Assembly: GCA_021613535.1 (NCBI GenBank)
Contig: CP075496.1
Span: 6,448,001 to 6,512,000 of the forward strand
DNA from: Adineta vaga
Lineage: Eukaryota; Rotifera
Direction: 5' to 3'
Length of the DNA stretch: 64,000 nucleotides
The notes below the pieces were generated by a model, which saw only the letters and a list, made by a program, of their open reading frames with translations, searched no databases and was not told the origin of the DNA. This document shows positions 40,721 through 53,236 of this stretch, in pieces. The first letter of the stretch is position 1, and every line of letters starts with the position of its first letter. A program made the translations under genes and the position numbers.

Positions 40721-42385
40721 TTATTGTGTATCACCAGCTAACATTTGATTAATTTGTGCTTCAAGTTCTTCAGAAGAAACATTATCAAGATCATCAGCCA
40801 AAGCTTTATCCCATTCGCTATCATCTATATCTTTAGAAATAAATATTTACGATTCAAAGTATTAAAACAAAATTTACCTGGACTGCCAACTTTTGCTGTA
40901 TTAGCTTTATTTGGATTCTTTTTTGTAACAGTTAATTGTTCGATTTCACGTCGAATATCATCCATACTAACAGCCGATGGATCATAATCCTCACTAACAA
41001 ATTCTTGATTTATATCTTGAGATTTGTCTTGAGATTCAGACAGTTTACGATCTAAATAAGAATCTGAAAGTATATTTTCGTATGAAACACTTAAAAAAAA
41101 TAAGTTAATATTTCTAAATTTCATACAATGTATCTCTATCACTAATCTTTGTTATTCAACTGTATGAACTATCGTGATAATGTTTCGATATTGTCTTCAA
41201 ACTTACTACGTTCATTTGATGAGCTATGACTTTCATCAGTCGATTGCGTATTTGCTAGACAAAAACAATAAATAATGAAGACAAAGAAAACAAACGATAA
41301 TAACATACGATTTTCATGTGCCAAAGCCGATAATTGTGTTGATTGTTTAATTAAACTAACACGATAGAAATAATTCGCCCAAAATGTTTCTTCGTTAATT
41401 CTAAATAGATAATTCGTTTTATTGATACAGATATGTAGGAAGTGATTATATACTGTTTTGGTACAAGATCGAAACGCATTTGTTTGAGATTTTCGTCGAC
41501 TTCAAGAGTTGCTAAGGCAACAGGATATACAGCAGCCATATCAAAATGATAATTGGCACCTGGTGGTGGATTTCGAAGAAAATTACGTTTTTCCTAGAGA
41601 AAGAGAAAGAAAAATAACATCTAACCCATCGAAAGATTGAAATTGTTTAATCCAAACGTACTTTTGAAAGAGATAAAATTTGTTTTTTCATATCTTCTTC
41701 TTCAACATAACCAACCCAAGGTGGAACAGCAGCTTCTTCACGACGTTGTTGTGTACGTTTTTCTGTTACAAATTTTTCATGTTCTTTTGTAAAATTACCA
41801 ATTAAAGATTTTTCTTCTACGGCATGTTTTAATTGTTGAGCACCTTTCATCACAGTTGAACTCAAATCAGTAAAAATACCTAAACCAGATCAATATAAAA
41901 TACATTCATTTGTTTTTCAATGATAAATATCTACTAGTTAGATCTTTATTGATTCCAGCAAGTGCAGTATTTCCTTCCGATGATGATTCAGTTTGTTGAT
42001 TTTCTTCAGTTTTAACAACTTCCTCTGCCTGTTCATTTTCATTTGGTGTAGTCGGTCGTTGCGGTAAAGATTTTTGCACAAGTGTATTTGCAGCAGCAGT
42101 TACTTTGGATGTTGCTTGCATCAATGAAGAACTTATATTTGTTAATTGACTTGTCAAATTTGATGACAAACCAAAATTATTGAACCATGATGATGCTGCT
42201 GCTGTTGTTGTTGATGATGATGATGACGACGACGAAGGTTTATGTTCCTCAACTACGGAAGCTTGTTCTGTAGTTGATTTATCATTATTAGTCGATAATA
42301 TCGTCGATGAATGTTCTGTTTCCGTAGCGTCAGTAGTTGGTGATTCTACGATGGTTTGTTCTTGTTGTTCGGAATTTGTACTCAT
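40721..42385 (-). CDS. SYAP1: SYAP1 / Sap47 homologue, BSD-domain protein
   Basis: Synapse-associated protein 1, involved in other animals in synaptic function and Akt signalling. Exons: 42385-41935, 41879-41662, 41593-41454, 41400-41309, 41254-41207, 41063-40878, 40830-40721; 414 residues (human 352). The N-terminus is disordered with a poly-Ser tract, then SWFNNFGL. The conserved core includes [55 protein letters not shown] and the BSD hallmark [19 protein letters not shown]. The C-terminus has [24 protein letters not shown] and [11 protein letters not shown], also as in SYAP1. ATTTTAG lies seven bases before the ATG, so a leader is spliced on. The promoter must be in the approximately 190 bp up to PDHA1. 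Confidence 0.95.
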
Positions 42386-42573
42386 TAGTGATCTAAAATT
42401 ATTTAATAAAGGTACATACTTATGTCTTTATTTCTAAAGTAATGGACTGTTCAGTTTGTTTTCATTTTCTAATACATATATGACGGAGACGAGAGAAAGA
42501 ATATAATTTAAAACAAAGAAAACAGAAGTAGAAGAAGAAAAAAAATATGAGAGGTTTTTTGTTCTAAACATTT

Positions 42574-44125
42574 TTATTTGGAGATGTCTTTAAATGTAAA
42601 ATTATCGCATCCACGAATTTTAAAATTTGTTGGTGGTTTTGAATAAACATTTGAATATAATTCATCAACGTGTAATTCTGGATCGTTTTGTGCATGACTT
42701 TCTGCATCTTCAATTATCTTCTTGACTTCATTGTCGATGTTCTAAAGGAAACAAAAATAGCGCAACATAATAAAGAATGTTCTAGACTGATGAAACTTAC
42801 TTTAAATTCGTCATCAGTGGCAACTTTACTTTGAATAAGTTTTTCTCGGAAGGATGTGATTGGATCACGACTTTTACGTACATCTTGAATTTCTTCACGA
42901 GTTCGATAACTAAAATACAAGTCAAAAGTCTTTCTCAATACACCTACATTCTCAAAATATCTTTTCTCATAAGATACAATTCATACCTGGTTCCTGGATC
43001 AGACATTGAATGACCAAAATAACGATACGTTGCCATTTCCATAATCATTGGACCTTTTCCCGATGTACACCAATCTCGAGCAAATCTTGTTGCTTCACGT
43101 ACAGCAAGAATATCCATACCATCAACCCAAATACCGGGAATATATTCGCATCTTTTATAAAAATTTGGATTTGCACTAGCTCGTGCTGAACTTGTACCCA
43201 TACCATAACCATTATTTTCACAAACGAAAATACATGGTAATGCCCATAATTTTGCCATATTATAGGCTTCGAAAACTTGTCCTTGATTAGCAGCACCATC
43301 GCCATATAATGCAACGCATACATTCGATTCTCCACGATATTTATGTGCGAATGCTACCTATAAATATGGGAAAAACAAAGATAAGTATCACTTTCGCCTA
43401 TGCTCAATAATAATTAAAAGACATACTCCAGCACCAAGTGGAACTTGTGCACCAACAATACCATTTCCTCCGTAGAAATTTGGTGCATACATATGCATAC
43501 TTCCACCACGTCCTTCAGCACAACCAGATTTTCTACCGGTCAATTCAGCTAATACACCAGTTACTGATACACCCATCATATAAGTCCAACCATGAGCACG
43601 ATAAGCTGTAATCAATGAATCATTTTTATCCATAGCTGCTTTCATTCCAACACAAACAGCTTCCTATATAAATATAATTAATCGATAATGAAAATCTATC
43701 TTTCACATTCTATTCTATAGATGAACTAACTTGTCCTGAATAAAGATGACAGAAACCACGAATTAATTTCGACTTGTACATATTATTTGCTGATGCTTCC
43801 ATTCGACGTACAACTTGCATCTTCTTATAAAAATCTAGACCTTCTTCACGATTACATGATACATGAGTACTTGGTCCTTGCTCGAGCATATGAAGTTTAA
43901 ATGCATTTGGAGCATCATATTCAAGTGTTGAACCACTACTTGCTTGTCTTATAGAAGTTACAAGCTAAGGAAAAAGAAAAACATAACAATAAGACTCTAA
44001 TGAAACTATTTTAATGATAAAAATGTATTTACTAAAGGAACAGGTGAATTGATTTGTTTTTGTTGTTGAAGAAGGCGTCGACCATATGGCTGTAATCGAA
44101 ATACGATTTTAGTATTGATATTCAT
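42574..44125 (-). CDS. PDHA1: Pyruvate dehydrogenase E1 alpha, mitochondrial
   Basis: Alpha subunit of the E1 component of the pyruvate dehydrogenase complex; it decarboxylates pyruvate with thiamine diphosphate in the matrix. Exons: 44125-44033, 43964-43731, 43663-43427, 43357-42987, 42909-42801, 42741-42574; 403 residues (human 390). The N-terminus [19 protein letters not shown] is Arg-rich and acid-free, as a presequence should be. Landmarks: [49 protein letters not shown], the ThDP/Mg motif [10 protein letters not shown], and the regulatory loop [20 protein letters not shown]. Both loop serines (human Ser293 and Ser300 equivalents) are kept, the second split by the 42987/42909 intron. GTTTAG precedes the ATG by one base. 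Confidence 0.97.
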
Positions 44126-44441
44126 GCTAAACGATACTCGTGATCGCCTCGATGAAAAATATTAACTCCTATAATGAAAACAAAAATATAGGCTAGCTAT
44201 TCTATTGGTTCATATCTTCACCAATCGTATGCATGTAAATAAATTATTTAATTTTTTTACATAAACTTTTTTCATATTTTATTTGCTTTTATTAGTTGTC
44301 AAAAACTATCTATTCAAAATTGTACATCATTTAAGAAAACGATTAGAAAAAAAACCAAATAAATAAACAAGAATAATAACAATAATAAAAACATATCGGA
44401 TTAGATTCATCATTTTCATTATAATCTTTAACTACCATACT

Positions 44442-45626
44442 ATGGCATACAGATTCGTATCCCTTGTTTTTTTTCTAAGTAAGAAAACATTTTTTCGAAC
44501 TTTTTCGATTCAATTCTTTTCAATTTAGCATTGAATGCATTGATCTATTCAAATGGACAATTTAATCGAATACCGCGAGATTCTGCTGATCTTAAATCAG
44601 CTATCAAACGTTCAATAGATTTGAAATGTGAATATTCCGGTATCGATGGTGATGGTCAGTTTCAAGAATGGTATAGAGATAATATGACAGTAAACAGTGA
44701 AAAACCAGGACATTATATTGTAAGAAAAACTAGCAATGAAACAACATTAACAATAAAAATTTTCGGTAATTAATTATAGAAAAGTTTTGTTTGAAAAATG
44801 AAAATTTATCGAACTTTTTATTGAATATTTTAGTTAGAAATGATAGCTCAGTAAATAGATGGTACGTGAAAACAAGTAAACCTGGTTACAGCGCACGGCC
44901 AGCATGTGAATTTGGTCGAATAAGACGTAAATAAAATTCATTCTCTTTGGAATTCTCTATTGTATCTGATTTTTTCACGTATTGTAGTTATAGCATCACC
45001 ACAAAGCATCAAAACAGAAAAGGAACTATTAGATTCATCACATGGTTCATTACGACGAAACGAAGGTGGTTTTATTAATATGACATGTAATATTAAGCCT
45101 AAACCAAATCGAGGATATCATTTGAATCCAGTCAAATGGGAGTATAGTGTTGATGATAAAAATTATACAGCTTTACCAGCAGGAGTAATACAAAGTGAAG
45201 AAAACATAACTATTTCTACTGTGAAAAAAATGCATCGTGGTTATTATCGTTGTACTTTGAATAAAATATCATTTGCAGTTTTATTACGTGTCAAAGGTTT
45301 GTTCGAATAAATTTTAATAATTCATTTTGTTTGAGAATATTTCCATCTATTTTATTTTACAGATCAATATGCCGCACTTTGGCCATTTTTGGGTATTGTT
45401 GCTGTTGTTCTCATCTTAGTTCTTATTATATTAATCTTTGAAAAACGTCAAAAAGCAGCTCGAAAAGCAGTTGTAACAAATGACGAAGATCATACGAAAG
45501 ATCCGTAAGAAAGATGAAGAATTTTTCTTTAAGAATGCTTAAAATTCATTTTATTTCTTTAGTCTTGTACGATCAACAAATAAATCATCAGATAATGATA
45601 ATAAAAAGCGTGCAATTAAAGCTTAA
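44442..45626 (+). CDS. Basigin/neuroplastin-like immunoglobulin protein
   Basis: Single-pass membrane Ig protein, likely a chaperone for transporters or an adhesion molecule. Exons: 44442-44478, 44529-44765, 44834-44926, 44988-45296, 45363-45504, 45563-45626; 293 residues. Signal peptide MAYRFVSLVFFLTLNALIYS; first Ig-like region with IDLKCEYSG and WYRDN; second with FINMTCNIKP, VKWEYS and HRGYYRCTL. The juxtamembrane and TM region DQYAALWPFLGIVAVVLILV is the family hallmark and is almost the vertebrate sequence, followed by the basic stop EKRQKAARK. The glutamate inside the TM of basigin and neuroplastin (GIVAE) is Val here. The cytoplasmic tail is short and Lys/Asp-rich. Embigin is less likely given the ALWPFLG match. 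Confidence 0.9.
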
Positions 45627-47045
45627 TTTATCATATTTAGAGAATGATTTGCTTTTATTCTAATCTAGGTTTCTGTTTTGCTAACGAAATTGTTTTGATC
45701 CTTTAGTCATTAATGACAGTATTTCTTCCTCTTCATTTTCTAGAATAATATATTTCTAAATAATACGAACAGTAGTTCTTTCTTTTTTTTTGAATAAGTT
45801 AACCTTTCTTTTTCTTTTTTTATCTCCTTTCTCCGTGCTAGTTTGAGTATGTGATAGTATGTTGAATAATTATCATGGGAAGTTTTTATCAAACAGAAAT
45901 ATTTGCTTTACGTCTAACCTCGACAGTGGTGTACGTATTCTTCTTCTCTCTCTCTCTGTTTTTTTTGTTCCTTTTTTTTCACAATTGCGCTGAATACCTT
46001 GTTTTTTTTACTGATTTAATAATAAAAAAATAACGTGGAAGACTGATAGCTATATCATCGTCCACAGGAAACAGTTAAATGAGCATTTCAATCTTTCTGT
46101 AAGAACAAATAAAACTTCTGTAGAAGTCAGAATCGATAAAGACGTGCTGATGTCATCTTCTAGAACAGTAGATATCAGAATGATACATTTGTTCTATTTC
46201 TGTCAGATATATTCTTGTTTGGTTGTCCTCATCGATGTATTCCTCGGTTAACTATTATACTTGATGTATTACACTTCTGGTTTATGTTATATCAGCACAT
46301 TCTTAGGTTGTTTTCTTTTTCATAGCATCTATTCATTATTATCATTATTATGCGAAAGAAACCATCGATATTATATGGAGAAAAATAAAAACTTATCATT
46401 GTCTCGATTTTATCATAGAAACATTGATTTATGCGACGTGATATGTTAATCGAGCTTAGTGAATATTTTTGTCTAACATTTCATTCAAATATCAAGGCGA
46501 TCTATTGCTCTTACGCTATTCTTACAAGTTATTGATAAAACAGATTTTTTTCTCATTTATAATAACCATATTCTATCGATGATAAGATCGATTTCAATAT
46601 ATTCAAATATTGTTGATGAAATTTAGTGATGATCAGAGGAATATGATAAAAAATGAGTATGTGACTCAAAGATTGTATCTTTCAAAATGGTCGGGTACAA
46701 CAAAATTTATCAACATATCATGCTTAAATGTGAGCAATGATTGATTGATTTCTAGATAAGAAACTGTATGTAAGCACTAAATATCTTTCTTATCAATAGA
46801 TTGCACATAAGATAGAATGTTTACTTGAGATGATTTTGTATCGATTCTTCATATTTATCAATCGAATTATGGTGTGTAATGAACAAAACTAATTGATCGT
46901 AGAAATTAACCCCATTTTATTTCGTTTTATATAATTTGAAATGAGATCAATTACTTGAAAGCTTTCATAAAAGAAAAATAAAATTACACAACGGCAGAAA
47001 ATAGATAACAGTTCAATTTTTAGTTGTATATTGTAATAAGACAGA
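45627..47045. other. Convergent 3' intergenic region
   Basis: Downstream of the basigin-like gene (+) and of the next minus-strand gene. T-rich with short CT runs near 45947-45960. Frames at 46261-46449 and 46889-47137 lack support; the latter overlaps the last exon below in the wrong frame. Nothing else seen. Confidence 0.5.
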
Positions 47046-49865
47046 TTATTTTCGACGAAATAATGATTTGATTTTATTACCAACAGCTGTTGGAGCATCT
47101 TTAATTGAACGTTTACCTTTCGCATCATTATCGCCATGAAAAAGACGTGTAGAACCTATGATATATAGAGAAAAAAGCGATTATTTAGCATAATAAATTT
47201 TCCATATAGTATCTACCGGTCTGTGCAGCAGCCGCACTTGCGGCAGGTGGTTGATTAGATGCCGCTGCTTGTGCACCTCGATCACCGCCTGCATTTCGTT
47301 GATCTGGTGGTACAAAATGAACTAAAGAGAAAATGAAAAAGAAATTCATAGTTAAAAAGAAAGAAGAAAGATTAAATGAAATTTACGGTTTGGATTTACT
47401 ACTGCTCCTGCTCCTGCTGCTGCTCTAGCATTGTTTTCGACCGTTGTTCGAGCATTAGTCGGTGCATTTCCTGCAGCGACTGCTGATCTAGCATTATTTT
47501 CAACAGTTGTTCGAGCTGTAGTGCCTGGATTCGTGGATGCACCAGCAGCACCTCTAGCATTGTTTTCAACAGTTGTTCGTGATGTAGTCGGTGGATTCGC
47601 TGCTACAGTATCGCGACTATTGGGTGGTGGGCCAGTGGTGGCAGATCGTCCACCTGGTGTAGTAGCTGGATTTTGTTGAACATTAGATCGACTTGTTGTT
47701 GATGGTGGAACTGGGTTCGTTGGTATTGATGGTTTTTTATCATCCTCACTGTCGCTAACTTGATCTGATCCAGACATCTCTGAACCGCTTCTTTCAGTAC
47801 CACTTCCTTGTGCAGGATTATGACCATTTGTTGCTGGACGAATTGTTGGTGGTGTTGGACGAATATCTTCACTACGCAGTGGTACTTGATTAGCTACGGC
47901 ATTCCGATCACGAGCACCTGATACTGGTTGAACAACAGGTGTAGTTACTGCTAGTGTATTAACAGACTGCGGTAGTCTCGATGGAGTATTCGTAGGATGA
48001 TCATGATCACTGTATGGTGCTGTATAATCATCTTCAGAATCAGATCCTGTTGATCCCATTGAATTTCTTGAGTATTGACCTGATGAAATGCGTGCAGCAA
48101 GTTTAACGCCTTCAGGACGATTTACTGTTGATACACTATCTTCATTTGCTGGAATTGGTTTAGAAGAAATAGTTGTAGGATCTCCAAGAGGTTCTAGATA
48201 AGAGAAAGGTATAGTTTATTTTTTCATCTATTGATAGATTTAATGTTAAATGCAAGTAAGAGGTATTAAAAATATTCTTACTAAGTCCTCCTGATCTTGT
48301 ATTTGTTTGATTAAGTCTTGCTAAAATATTTAAATAATTGTTAATATACATTAATTAAGTATAAAATATCTTACGAGGTGGTGATGTTCCTTGATCATGT
48401 ACTTCAGCTTTCTTTTTTCGTGGATTTATTGGTACTCCACGATTATCATGATCACTGTCATGTGTTGATGCTGATGTTACAGAAGTAAATGATTGTTTGG
48501 AATCAAATTTTTGTAATGGATGTTGTCGATTTGGTGATCGAAGTTCATTAATATTATCATCATCACTATAATCAGATTCATCAGAATATTCATTAGAATC
48601 ATATTGATGTTGTGGTTGTCTACGTTGATGATTTCTTCCGCCGAAACTATTTCGAAGAATATCATCTGCTTGTCTTGTAAAACCTTTTCGAACAGTAACA
48701 GGTGTTGAAAAACCAATATCATTTAGATTTTGACCGAATTCTTTATCTTTCTCAACAAATTTTACACTAGATACAAATGGTTGAATTTCACGAAGATAAT
48801 CTTCTTGAACACGTTTTATTAAGTTTCCCAAATCAAATGGTTGCATATGATTATTAACTGTTGGATCTGTTGTTATAGATGATGATTGATGAGGATATCG
48901 TTGTGATGTATTGGTATATAATGGTGATGATAAAGGATCTTGTGTATGTTGAACATTCAATGATGGTTGAAAAGTAGACTGAAATGAAGATGGATGATTC
49001 GAAGAAGTTGTCTCTTGTCTGTCATAGAGTAGATGAAGTGGATCATCTTCTAACGTATATAATTTACCGGGTATCACTTGAGTAACAAGTCCATCTTTTG
49101 TTTTAATAGGTAAAGTTGATTTTGATGGCTTTGGTTGTTGTGATGGTGGAATACTATGTTGAAAATTATCATAACTACTATTGGGTCGAGAATGTAATGA
49201 TGATTGCGTCGTATGATTAGTAGAAGTTTGATCCAAACGCGGTTGAGATTGTGAAAATTGGCTAGTATTTGGTCGAATGATACTTGAATAGCTATGTGAA
49301 GGTGCTGTTGTTGACATCGATGGATGATTTGTTTGAAATGAAGATACTAATGATTCATTATGTTCAGTAGGAACACTAGCTTGAGCAGGTAATCGACGAC
49401 TAGTTGTTGTATTAGTTAGATTATGTGGTGCAGCACTAAATAAAATTAAGAAATTAAAATTTATTTTCAAAAATTATTATTAAGATATTTACTCTGGTGC
49501 ATATTTTTCTAAAAGTTTATCAACAGCATAACCAAGCTGTTGATCGTGTGCATCTTGATAAACTACATTTGCTTTTGGTTGTGTTCGATTATGTGATAAT
49601 GTATGATAATTATTTGATTGTTTTTGTTGATCTATGAATAAAACAAAAATAATCATTTTAGATTGACTCTAGATTTGTTTTTTAAATCAAATATACCATG
49701 TTCATGAGTTGTTACTGCTGGTGCAAATGGAGGTGGAAGCTCATCGAGAAGTTCAATTTCAGTTGCACTTGTACCTATTCGATGATGATTATTATGTATT
49801 TCATTATCAGGATCGTAGTTGTTGTTATTGAAATTTGCTATATTACCAATAGCATTGCTTGTCAT
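47046..49865 (-). CDS. Unknown large intrinsically disordered protein
   Basis: I do not recognise this protein. Exons: 49865-49697, 49631-49493, 49435-48375, 48320-48282, 48193-47387, 47321-47217, 47155-47046; 809 residues, all phases consistent. It is rich in Ser, Thr, Asn, Gln and Pro with no TM or signal peptide. More ordered islands are QLGYAVDKLLEKYAPE near residue 100 and a stretch (DLGNLIKRVQEDYLREIQPF, then FVEKDKEFGQNLNDIGF) in exon 3. Acidic Ser/Asp clusters (SDESDYSDDD, SGSDQVSDSEDD) look like casein-kinase sites. Exon 5 carries three near-identical RTTVENNAR units about 21-22 residues apart. The C-terminus GNKIKSLFRRK is basic. The role is unknown; nuclear, scaffold or cytoskeletal functions are all possible. 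Confidence 0.8.
47423..47582 (-). repeat. Triple coding repeat RTTVENNAR
   Basis: Three copies of a 27-28 nt core encoding RTTVENNAR, spaced about 63-66 nt, separated by Ala/Gly/Asn/Pro-rich linkers within exon 5 of the disordered protein. The copies differ at synonymous sites, so the repeat is not a very recent duplication. Confidence 0.8.
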
Positions 49866-52233
49866 TGTTTAATATCTTACAAAAAAAAAGTTAATGTTTC
49901 GAAAAGAGAATATTTTGTTGCCGACGATTTAATGTGCATACGTAAGAGAGAAAAAAACGTATGAGATGAGAAAAAAATCGATCATGCAGAACATTTATAC
50001 AGCCTTCAGCTTCAACTACTAAACGCGCTGCACCTTTCTAATATATACATATATACATCCTACGTTTATTGTGTATATGTGTATGTTCGTAGAACGAACA
50101 AATATTTATTACATATATACCTTCAAATAAGATATATAATCGACGATTGTTTATATCGCTACAAGATATTATTTTCACGTTTTTCGAAAATAAAACGTCG
50201 TCAAGCTATATCATGAATATGACTGAGAATAAATCGTTAATTTATCATCCATTGTAATAAATAAAAGTTATATCTAATACAGTTTTCTTTTTTTACAAGA
50301 CTGTTATTAAAGTAGTACAGAATGATTAATATCAAATAATGACATTGAATTATTTTTTTTCTATTTCACATTTGATTAATTATTCACAGAGAAAAAAGCA
50401 TGTTTTGGTTAAGTTTGACGCACTGTCTATTAGTTTTTTTTTGTTGTTGTTTAGAAATGTAAAAACACCCTATTTCAGTCACATAATGAAATAACCGTTG
50501 ACTTCAAACATGAAATGACAACCTAATTTTTAATTATCAAAGCTAATTTAAAGCTATGAGATCTATGTTGAAGATCAACTTGATAAATTACAAATCATAG
50601 AATAACAAACATTTCGTATTATACAAAAAAAAGTAACAATTTCATCTATATTTGATTCATTTTTAAAGACATAATTGCCTTTCATATAACTAGAACGGAT
50701 TCATGGTGAAGATCGAATTTATTTGAATTGATAAAATCACAGTTAAATTTCATTTTCTTTTCCTTAATGATTTGTTCATGTTCGTCAATTGTCAATTGCG
50801 TAATATTCTTCAATATAAATTATAAACTAAACTGGCCATAACGTTCGCTCCTATGTTTTATTCTTGTGTATTTATTTTCAAATATTTGCTGATAAATTTT
50901 ATGGACAGGATCGATCCGTACTCTACTCTCATTAATAGTCATTTCTTTCTGCCGATCAATACAAATAACTAGATCTTTTTATATCTTCTTGTACCTTAGC
51001 TCTGATGAATATCCATGGAAAGAAATAGACATCTATGCGCTCGATTGCATCACTGTGCTATTCATAAGGCTAATTACTTCTAAACATGACTGAAATCGGA
51101 AAATTGAAGAAAAAAACAAAACAAACATGATATCTAAATTCTAAAGGAGACCACCTATTGTGGATTAACCACATACATGCAATCTTTCAAATCGTTATTC
51201 TTTTCTAACTGAACGAAATCTGTCGATCACACTTACACTTTTTTGTAGAAAAAAGAATAACGTTTATTACACTTGAACGCATTCGTTCTCTTACTTTTCT
51301 CACGATTCCACCATTTTTTCTGTCGATATAATCATCGATCAAGAATAATACTTCTCAACATACGATATATCGACCAGCATCATAAGCATGTTATCACGAC
51401 AATAGAAAGAACATTCGCATGAATGGGAACAACAATGATGACTACAGTCTCCATAATTGACCTTTATTGTCTTTGCTGTCATAGACAATTTCAATGATGA
51501 CCTATCATCGATAGAACGAGAGGAAAATTCTGACAAAACAATTTAAATCTTCTCTAAGAATGGATCAAAAGCGATTATTGATATTCATTTGATTATCATA
51601 GTTCCGGATGTTTCTACACGTGTTCAATATAATCTTGATAATGAAGATCAAAACGGATTTAATCAGCTTATAGTTCTGTTCATCTGGAATGAATCTAGTT
51701 CTCTGAACTAAAGATACAATAAAAAAGAATGAATGTTCAATAGTATTAAAACATTTTTTCTTTTCGCGAGAAGAAAAAAAAGCCGGATGTTGAAGTTTTT
51801 TTTCTTGCTTTAAAACCTAGTTAATTATAGAATCGCCTGCCGACTAATGGAAGGAGGAGATATGTCGAGTTGTAATTAGTATTCATGAAAAAGAACAACA
51901 ATGACTATTACCACCGGAAATCATCGTTGAAAGTTTGGAACAAGAAACAACGTCATCTTCAATTGAGCAGATGTCTTTTACAACGATTAACTTCACTTCA
52001 GATCAGGTGAGAGAAAAACTAGATCGAAATAAGACGATGATTGTTCTTTCTCTTCTTCATTTGATCAAAATCTTGCCTCAAGACATTCTATTGCATATCC
52101 ATTGTTAAGTATGAAACCTTCTCTTCTTTTTTTTTCTTTTTTTATATAAATACATGTACAGACAAAGAACATTGACAAGAAATAAGAAACAAAACTTTTC
52201 ACAACTTGAAACGTCCAAAGATATTGATATATT
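49866..52233. other. Intergenic region downstream of the homeobox gene
   Basis: About 2.4 kb of AT-rich sequence, with TATACATA repeats near 50041-50060. No gene recognised; the minus frame at 51339-51536 (Cys/His-rich by chance) has no start context, partner exon or homology. Confidence 0.5.
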
Positions 52234-53236
52234 CTAACTGGTCACAAATGGTGGTAGAGACCAAAAATGATTTCGATTATTTGAATATTCTATATGTTCA
52301 TATGGAGATGAAGATGTTGGTAATAGGACAGTATCAATATTAAATGAATTTGTTTCCAAAGGATTAGAATGAGCTGATGGAGATGCAGCAGAAGAAGAAG
52401 AAGAAGAAGAAGATGCTGGTGGATGTTGTTCTTGTTTTACTAAAAACATAGAATCACTACGTTTATTGTTTATTATTCGAGATGTGCGATGTGATGATGA
52501 TAGGTTCGGGTTGGGGGGTTGGGAAGGTGGTAGTGGTGGTGGTGGTGGTGATAACGAATGATGACTAACGTTTTTGACAATTTTCTTTTGTTTACTTCGT
52601 TTATTTTGAAACCAAATTTTTACCTAAGAAGAACAAGCAGAGCAGTAAAGATCAAATCAGATGTATTTTCTTTTTGTTTATTTTACTTGTGTTTGAGTTA
52701 AACCAAGTGAAGCAGCTAATTCAGCACGTTCAGGTAAAGCAAGATATTGTGTACGTTGAAAACGTTTGTTAAGTACTTGTAATTGCATACTGGAATAGAT
52801 TGTTCTTGGTTTACGAATTTTTTTACCTTTAATTGTAAGTTTTGGTGGAATATCACGTTCATCATAATGACATTTTTCATCTGAAAATAAAATGCAATAA
52901 AAAGGAAAAGATTTAGAATGAGACAAAAAATAGCAAATCATCTTTTGATTAACCTGTATCAAGTGTTAATGATGGATAAGGTAATGAATATGGGTATGGA
53001 TATGTTGGAAACGAATTTCGTGTTGTCGAATAGAATTGTTCATCAGATGTTGGATGATGATAAGTATTATGTTGAACAAAATTGGAATATTGTTGTTGAG
53101 GATCATTTAAATCAATAGGTTGATGATGAAGATGATGATTTGGAAAATCAATAAAACTATTGGATTTAGTTTCTTGTTCATAAGATAACGGTAATGGTGG
53201 TGGAAGTGTTTGTGTTGATGGTTCATTATGCATCAT
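52234..53236 (-). CDS. Dll/Dlx: Distal-less homeobox transcription factor
   Basis: Nuclear homeodomain factor of the Distal-less family, used in appendage, sensory and nervous-system patterning. Exons 53236-52954, 52880-52687 and 52623-52234 give 288 residues. Upstream of the homeodomain are Pro/His/Tyr-rich sequence and [14 protein letters not shown]. The homeodomain (about 115-174) reads [20 protein letters not shown], then [20 protein letters not shown] and [18 protein letters not shown], diagnostic of Dlx, with helix 3 WFQNKR and an intron at the usual place before VKIWFQN. The C-terminus has poly-Pro (SPPPPPLPP) and poly-Ser tracts. I start at the first of two adjacent ATGs (MMHNEP); the frame is open further upstream but has no ATG. 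Confidence 0.95.

Noticed and set aside
42909-42987. Loss of the second regulatory serine of PDHA1 (apparent Thr-Arg-Tyr)
   Set aside because: The codon is split by the intron; AG joined to T gives Ser, so the site is intact.
47431-47679. Plus-strand frame with repeated LFSTVVRA units
   Set aside because: Antisense of the RTTVENNAR coding repeat in the minus-strand gene, whose seven exons splice in phase.
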